From NCBI GenBank assembly GCA_910578715.1, contig CAJTRL010000055.1, positions 1-26,563 on the forward strand: a stretch of 26,563 nt of DNA. The letters are read 5' to 3'. The stretch is from an uncultured Lachnospiraceae bacterium (GTDB taxonomy: Bacteria; Bacillota; Clostridia; Lachnospirales; Lachnospiraceae). This document shows positions 21,947-26,563 of this stretch, in pieces. The stretch's first letter is position 1. Each line of letters starts with the position of its first letter. The notes below the pieces were generated by a model. It had not been told where the DNA came from and ran no database searches. It saw only the letters and a list, made by a program, of their open reading frames with translations. Position numbers and translations under genes: made by a program.

Positions 21947-23332
21947 TCAATGGTGCCGTATTACTTCAAATCGTTCCAGCTCCACGCTCTCATGGGCTCT
22001 GATTCCCGCTTTCTGCTTCGCTATGGCAATCTGTTGTTCTACCGTGTCCACGCCTTCCAGATTCGGCAGCAGCAGTCCGCGCTTTGCGCCCTTTGTCACA
22101 ATGACTCCATACCGGGTCACATCCAGTTCCTCCTGTGAGGAAACTTTCTCCGTCTCCCCTAACACGTCAACGCTAATCGTCAGACGTTCCACTTCCCAGT
22201 CTTCCACAGGAGAAAATCTGGGGTCTTCCGAACAGGCGCTGACGGCATTGTACATGATTTCTTCCGCCAGAGTTCCTCTGACCGCCTGGATAGTTCCGAT
22301 GCACCCTCTGAGCCTTCCATCCTCCTTCAGGGATACAAATGCGCCCGCCCTGTTGTGATACAATTCTTCCGGAAGTCCCTGGGGCATCTCCGGGAGCTTT
22401 CCCGTCTCTATGAATGACTCAATGGTGTATCTTGCCAGCCTGACATACGCATCTTCCCGTTCCCGCCGGGCCAGAATCTTTATCCGTTCTTTTTCTTCAT
22501 ACTGCTCCAGAAAATTTCGTGTCCCGTCATCGCCGCAGGGCCGGTAGATGCAGATGCCATATCCCACGCCGAAAGGCCCTTCATAGGAAAGCTGCTCTGT
22601 TTCCACATTGGTCCGGTCAAATGCGCCCGCCAGAATGGTAAAAGAACGATGTCCGCATTCCGCGGCCTTCTCACAGAAATCTTCCGAAAATTCCAGCAGT
22701 TCCCCAAACGCGCCCCTGCCCATTACATCCATAATCCGCGCATCGTAGACAGGCCCCTCTTTCTGGTAGCCGTAGGGCCCGTCCTCTTTCAGCTTATGGG
22801 ACAAGTCGCCACTGGCAATTACTACCGTGTTCTTTCCAAGAGACTGCGCCGTTTCTCTGATACACTTCCCCAGTCGGTAGTGTGCCGTCAGCGGCAATCC
22901 CGACATGCCTATCCTGACCAGACGGTATTCTGTCCATCTCTGATTCACAAAATATAAGGGAACCATCGTGCCATGCTCCAGCTTCTTCTCCCGTTCTCCC
23001 AATGTCCCCGCCTGTAAACCGGATTCCGCTGCAGTCTCGCACAGCACGCGGACAAATTCCGTGTCATAGGAAACTTCTACGGAAACCTGTCCGGCACGAA
23101 ACTGCCCGAAGTCACCCCTTGCACCCTGTCCGGGCGAAATGTGGAAATAGTCCGCATACATGGTCTGGTGCGGGGAAAGGAGCACGATAGTTTCCGGCTG
23201 AAGACGGCCGATAGTTTCCGCCGCTCTTTGGTATGCATCGATAGTCTTCTGGATTTTCTTTTCCTCACCTCTGCCCACATCGGGTATGATGAGCGGTGGG
23301 TGCGGTACCATGAATCCTGCTGAAATTCCCAT
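21947..23332 (-). CDS. AmmeMemoRadiSam Memo-AMMECR1 fusion
   Basis: This 461-residue protein joins a Memo-like (class III extradiol dioxygenase/LigB-like) domain, about 1-265 (ISAGFMVPHPPLIIPDVG, LLSPHQTMYADYF, SGDLSHKL), to an AMMECR1 domain, about 290-461 (YVRLARYTIESFIETGK, LRGCIGTIQAVRG, LLLPNLEGVDTVEQQI). In other genomes these are separate genes beside the radical SAM enzyme; the system's reaction is unresolved. I place the start at ATG 23332, not GTG 23392: the promoter just upstream (TTGACT and TAAACT) would start transcripts near 23402, leaving no ribosome site for 23392, while AAAGGAGC (23345-23352) precedes 23332 at a somewhat long spacing. amrS follows after 20 bases. Confidence 0.85.
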   Translation of the reverse strand: MGISAGFMVPHPPLIIPDVGRGEEKKIQKTIDAYQRAAETIGRLQPETIVLLSPHQTMYADYFHISPGQGARGDFGQFRAGQVSVEVSYDTEFVRVLCETAAESGLQAGTLGEREKKLEHGTMVPLYFVNQRWTEYRLVRIGMSGLPLTAHYRLGKCIRETAQSLGKNTVVIASGDLSHKLKEDGPYGYQKEGPVYDARIMDVMGRGAFGELLEFSEDFCEKAAECGHRSFTILAGAFDRTNVETEQLSYEGPFGVGYGICIYRPCGDDGTRNFLEQYEEKERIKILARREREDAYVRLARYTIESFIETGKLPEMPQGLPEELYHNRAGAFVSLKEDGRLRGCIGTIQAVRGTLAEEIMYNAVSACSEDPRFSPVEDWEVERLTISVDVLGETEKVSSQEELDVTRYGVIVTKGAKRGLLLPNLEGVDTVEQQIAIAKQKAGIRAHESVELERFEVIRHH

Positions 23333-23408
23333 AATAATAACAAGGCTCCTTTCTCTGTCCGCGATATTTGTTCCCGAATGTTTCCGGGGCACCTTTTCAT
23401 TTGGTTAA

Positions 23409-23437
23409 AGTTTATGCCCGGGCCGCAAAAAAGTCAA
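23409..23437 (-). promoter_or_regulatory. Promoter of the Memo-AMMECR1/amrS genes
   Basis: On the minus strand TTGACT (23432-23437) and TAAACT (23409-23414) are separated by 17 bases. No operator is evident next to it. Confidence 0.6.
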
Positions 23438-23526
23438 TATTTTCGAAATAATGGCTGATACACTAAAAGATTATAATGCTATTTTAAAACACTTTCTTTG
23501 TCTTTCTGGCCAGCAGATTTTTCGCA

Positions 23527-24351
23527 TTAGCGGAATCCTGAGAACATCCACCATAGATAAGGAAAAAGAACGACGGCGACCAGAAATGTCCAGCCGATGC
23601 TCTGTCGGCTGATTGCCATGACCAGGAATGTCAGTATCATAAGGAGATACGGACCATGTATAAAGCGAAAAATGCGTTTCCTTTTGGCGGGAATATTGTC
23701 CAGATTATCCGGCTCCGCCAGCGTACAATGAATCGTGGCGCCGAAGCGGTCGAAGGAACGGCTGGCCGTATAGGCTGTTCCGTCGAGTTCAAAAGCGGGA
23801 TACATTCCCTGTTTGGTGATAACCAGATTCAGCTGATTCTCATCAGCATACTGGTATAAGGCTTCTGCAAATTCTGAAGAGTTTAGGACCATACTATCCG
23901 GTTTGAAAGAAAAATGCTTTTTACTTTCCGCTGCGACAAATTTTTTATAATCCTGAATAATCGACATAAATTTACCTCCATTCTGTTCAATGGCTTCCAT
24001 TTCAGCAAGCGTTTCGTCCACATCAAACGATTCGGGGGCCGTATGAAGCAGAGATTTGCATATGCCAATACTGGCGGTTAATTCTTTCTGCCTGTTCTCT
24101 AATAGATGCAAGTGCTGTTCAAGAGTCGTGTGCAATGACATTTCTTCTGATAGGATTTTTCCTATATCTTCCAATGACAGGCCGAGCTTCCGCAGCAATC
24201 TGATGGTTTTCAAAGCCGTAAGGTCCTTGTCAGAATAGTTGCGGTAATTGTTTGAGGAATTTCTTGTGGGACAAATCAGTCCCTTTTTTTCATAAAAACG
24301 AATGTTCTGGCTGGTGACGCCCGAAAGATGTTCCATTTCATTGATGTTCAA
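23527..24351 (-). CDS. MerR-family regulator with C-terminal membrane helices
   Basis: This 274-residue protein has an N-terminal MerR DNA-binding domain (1-70; MNINEMEHLSGVTSQNIRFY, then YEKKGL and KTIRLLRKLGLSLEDIGKI), a coiled coil (about 75-125), a mixed central part (about 130-220) and two hydrophobic segments at the end (about 232-248 and 253-270; GPYLLMILTFLVMAISR and WTFLVAVVLFPYLWWMF). Most MerR proteins are soluble, with an effector domain after the coiled coil; here the C-terminus looks membrane embedded. The ligand is unknown. The likely promoter and operator are directly upstream at 24372-24420. No divergent target gene lies beside it, so autoregulation is the first guess. Confidence 0.82.
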   Translation of the reverse strand: MNINEMEHLSGVTSQNIRFYEKKGLICPTRNSSNNYRNYSDKDLTALKTIRLLRKLGLSLEDIGKILSEEMSLHTTLEQHLHLLENRQKELTASIGICKSLLHTAPESFDVDETLAEMEAIEQNGGKFMSIIQDYKKFVAAESKKHFSFKPDSMVLNSSEFAEALYQYADENQLNLVITKQGMYPAFELDGTAYTASRSFDRFGATIHCTLAEPDNLDNIPAKRKRIFRFIHGPYLLMILTFLVMAISRQSIGWTFLVAVVLFPYLWWMFSGFR

Positions 24352-24371
24352 TGGTCCGTTTCCCCCCTTGA

Positions 24372-24397
24372 CTTATAGTTTACACATTTACTATAAG
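24372..24397. promoter_or_regulatory. MerR-type operator: perfect 8-bp inverted repeat
   Basis: CTTATAGT (24372-24379) and ACTATAAG (24390-24397) are perfect inverted copies with a 10-base spacer. On the minus strand TTGACC (24415-24420) and TATAGT (24390-24395) lie 19 bases apart, the long spacing typical of MerR-regulated promoters. On the plus strand TTGACT (24368-24373) and TATAAG (24392-24397) lie 18 bases apart, so a rightward promoter is also possible. Confidence 0.6.
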
Positions 24398-24420
24398 GGG
24401 TGTAGTTGGTATAAGGTCAA

Positions 24421-24623
24421 GTGGTTTTAGAAATTTTAAATATAAAAACAACGGGTTTTTCAGACTGGAGTAATCTGAAAACAGAATCAGAACAAAGGTT
24501 CGATTTCGGTATGTACAAAAGGTAATATTCATGATATAATCAAGTTCGGTTTAGGATTTGCCATTGGTTGAGACAGGATTGTGGTTTGGATTTGTGTATC
24601 AGATGAGATATGGATGGAAATTG
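24421..24623. other. AT-rich segment between MerR operator and RhuM remnant
   Basis: I see no gene in these 203 bases. It probably contains the decayed 5' part of the RhuM gene, but I could not follow a reading frame before about 24624. Confidence 0.4.
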
Positions 24624-24993
24624 GACGAGATATCAGTTATTCGTAAATTTCGGATAACTGCATCGGATGGGAAAACTATAATACGAATCATTACAATTTG
24701 AAAGCTATTATAGCCGTAAGGAATAAGGCTGATTCACAACGGGCAGTGCAATTTCGAAAATGGGCAAATGGAATTATAGAAGAGCTCACCATTAAAGGAT
24801 TTGCAATGGATGATGAATGGCTCAAAAATTTTGGGACGATTATAACTAAGGACATCTGCGATGGCAAAGATAGTAAATGCTTACTTGGACATTGCGGAAT
24901 TTGAAAAAGTATCGTGTAAGACAGGACCAATTGTACCAGAGTGATTTTGCCCGTTTGCTGTTGGAGATGGAGAAAGAAGGGAAGGAGTTATGA
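24624..24993 (+). pseudogene. Broken RhuM-family gene
   Basis: Three frames together read as parts of one RhuM-family (virulence RhuM) protein. First comes DEISVIRKFRITASDGK (24624-24674). After a frameshift, HYNLKAIIAVRNKADSQRAV, FRKWANGIIEELTIKGF and AMDDEWLKN run to about 24834. A last part, after a shift and an internal deletion, contains MAKIVNAYLDIAEFEK from 24861 and then KKYRVRQDQLYQSDFARLLL in another frame, up to the stop at 24991-24993. A full RhuM protein is more than 300 residues, so much is missing. RhuM genes are common inside type I restriction-modification loci, which fits the next gene. Confidence 0.75.
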
Positions 24994-25324
24994 TAATGGT
25001 ATAACATAGTCTCATTAAGAGATATAGAACAAAAATTTGGTTTTGCTTGTAATATTTTATTAAGATGCTGTACTGAAAGGCCAAAATGCACGAATTTCAG
25101 GCAAATAGACGTGTTTTTAGATAAATGATGAAGGAAATGTTCTGTCCACAGGGGCATTTGACGAATATTGTGAAAACGAGAAAACTTATTGGAGGATTAT
25201 GGACGAAATAACACTAGGCGGACGAGTGAAGTTTGTGACCTTGATTCGTGTAATAGACTAAGTAATATATGATAAGATTAATGATTTTCTTAATATTAGT
25301 GTTTTTTGATAAGGGTTGATTGTT
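24994..25324. other. AT-rich gap with a possible short remnant frame
   Basis: No complete gene is visible. A frame that ends at 25259-25261 reads STGAFDEYCENEKTYWRI, then MDEITLGGRVKFVTLIRVID; ATG 25199 in it has GGAGGA directly upstream (25191-25196) and would give 20 residues. I do not recognise it. It may be the end of a decayed gene. Confidence 0.4.
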
Positions 25325-26563
25325 ATGAATAAAAAGGAATTTATTAGTGAGTGGAGGAAAACAGATTTTTCTACATATAACGAAACGGATGTCCGGGAAA
25401 ATTTCATTGCACCTTTACTAAAAATTCTAGGATATGGAAAAAATACAGTAAATAATGTACTGACAGAAAAATCCTTAAAATTAAAAGAACCTTTTCAACG
25501 AATTGGAAGAAAAAACATAAGAATAGATTATATACCGACAGTAAGACTTAAATCTTTTTGGATTATAGAAGCAAAACCTGGATATGCGGATTTAGAAGTA
25601 GGTGATTTTTTGCAGGCATATTTTTATGCGATACATCCTGAAGTACAGGTTCAATATATTGTTCTTTGTAATGGAAAACGTATTGATATTTATGACATTA
25701 ATTATAATGAAGAATGGGGAAAGCCATTTTTTAGTATAGAACAAGCTGAGTGTGAAGAAAAATTTGAAAAATTAATTTCAATTCTTTCTGCAAAAAGTAT
25801 ACTTCAATCCATAAGAGGGCGAATTATCTGCCAGATTCAGAACTCTTTTGAGGTTGAACTGGATATAGACCAACTTTCACATTTTAAAGAGGAAATAAAT
25901 AGCATGTTGGAAGAGGTGAAAAAGGAGATTGAGGATAATGTAGAAAGAATGAAGATAGGTGTAATGGAGGAGCAGAGGAGAAAGTATCAGAAATATCTTG
26001 AAAATGCTGACAGCAAAGAGTTAATTAAGAGTATGAAATGGGCAGACAGAAGAACAGCGTCTCTCTATATGGCTTATTATAGGCTTATAGAAAATGCAAG
26101 TCCTGAAGAGCGAGCAAACCTGTTAAAGGAACTTATGCAAGTTTATTATGGTAGAACATTAGGGGAGTTTAAGGTTGATTGCCTGGGAATATATCTTATG
26201 GCGGTAAAAAATAAGCTGGAGATAGGGAATGCTTTAATGTGGGTTAATCTGCAAAAAGAACTTGCTGATATAATAATGGGAAATCTCACTTATCATAGAG
26301 ACAGTGAAATGCTAAATGCATTAGCATTTCTTGATAGGGCTTGTCATAAGTTTGCCTATCATGCAATTAGGAATGAGATTTTTATGAGTAGTTTAACACA
26401 ACAAATTTGTGACTTAAGGGAAAATATGTCTAAAGAAGATGAAATTCGCACAAATCCGTCCGTAACGATTGAGATGACACGTCTTATTTTTGCTTTTCTC
26501 AACATTTTATGGTCCGCGTTATCTAGAGAGGAGAGTGTAGAGCAAATATGGAAGCATGTGATA
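25325..26563 (+). CDS. Protein with type I restriction R-subunit N-terminal-like nuclease domain, partial at window edge
   Basis: The frame is open from ATG 25325 to the right edge (413 codons, no stop), so the protein is incomplete. The N-terminal part (about 15-125) has a PD-(D/E)xK layout as in HSDR_N_2-type domains: E25 in TDVRENFIAPLLKILGY, D68 in NIRIDYIP, E82 and K84 in WIIEAKPG, and Q97 in DFLQAYFYA. Residues about 170-260 are helical and charged (EEINSMLEEVKKEIEDNVER), followed by a helical region with no recognised motif (MAYYRLIENASPEERANLLK and on). No helicase motif appears in the visible part, so it is not a standard HsdR so far. The composition is AT-rich against the backbone, suggesting horizontal transfer. 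It follows a broken RhuM gene, so a defence function is plausible but inferred. Confidence 0.75.
   Translation, partial: MNKKEFISEWRKTDFSTYNETDVRENFIAPLLKILGYGKNTVNNVLTEKSLKLKEPFQRIGRKNIRIDYIPTVRLKSFWIIEAKPGYADLEVGDFLQAYFYAIHPEVQVQYIVLCNGKRIDIYDINYNEEWGKPFFSIEQAECEEKFEKLISILSAKSILQSIRGRIICQIQNSFEVELDIDQLSHFKEEINSMLEEVKKEIEDNVERMKIGVMEEQRRKYQKYLENADSKELIKSMKWADRRTASLYMAYYRLIENASPEERANLLKELMQVYYGRTLGEFKVDCLGIYLMAVKNKLEIGNALMWVNLQKELADIIMGNLTYHRDSEMLNALAFLDRACHKFAYHAIRNEIFMSSLTQQICDLRENMSKEDEIRTNPSVTIEMTRLIFAFLNILWSALSREESVEQIWKHVI

Noticed and set aside
23333..23392. GTG start at 23392 for the Memo-AMMECR1 protein
   Set aside because: Its leader would be only about ten bases from the predicted transcription start with no ribosome binding site, and the family begins near MGISAGFMVPHPP.
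24846..25157. Minus-strand frame of 103 codons in the AT-rich gap
   Set aside because: It overlaps the RhuM remnant on the other strand, is rich in Leu/Ile/Phe/Ser typical of AT-rich shadows, and has no recognisable domain.

Overview
The window most likely comes from a Lachnospiraceae-type member of the Clostridia (Firmicutes). The reasons are AGGAGG-type ribosome binding sites, gene families typical of this group (DUF1848, CvfB, a small HPr-like protein, a YjfB-type motility protein, an AmmeMemoRadiSam locus) and an ftsE-ftsX-M23-S41 cluster. The backbone looks moderate in GC. Two stretches look clearly AT-richer and accessory: about 17.6-18.7 kb and 24.4 kb to the right edge.

Layout. 1-213 holds a nested hairpin that may be a structured RNA or the end of a transposon. 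214-678 encodes a GyrI-like ligand-binding protein, convergent with a DUF1848 protein (696-1631, minus) and metY (1712-2995, minus). metY has a strong promoter with an inverted repeat just downstream of its -10 box. A tRNA-Gln(CUG) with its own promoter and terminator follows. Next on the plus strand come an acyl-ACP thioesterase, a CvfB S1-domain RNA-binding protein, a small HPr-like protein and a CPBP membrane protease. A palindromic intergenic element, a terminator and a minus-strand yjfB-like gene close this part.

7.2-17.5 kb is the functional core. It runs from a PucR/CdaR-type regulator to ftsE, ftsX, a coiled-coil M23 murein hydrolase, an S41/PDZ carboxy-terminal protease and a roughly 1563-residue surface N-acetylglucosaminidase. 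FtsEX probably gates the M23 hydrolase at the division site, and the protease and glucosaminidase are likely partners in peptidoglycan remodelling. The glucosaminidase has a Gly/Ser/Asn-rich spacer, one transmembrane helix and a very acidic, tandemly repeated cytoplasmic tail.

17.6-18.7 kb holds a serine-recombinase remnant, an XRE regulator/membrane protein pair behind a perfect 12-bp inverted repeat, and a structured intergenic segment. The minus strand then carries a GH3 glycosidase, the AmmeMemoRadiSam radical SAM enzyme, a Memo-AMMECR1 fusion and a membrane-anchored MerR-like regulator.

The right edge looks like a decayed defence island: a broken RhuM gene followed by an incomplete gene (25325 to the edge, still open) with a PD-(D/E)xK type I restriction R-subunit-like N-terminal domain fused to an unrecognised helical region. 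This gene and the repeat-tailed glucosaminidase are the best candidates for something not well described.
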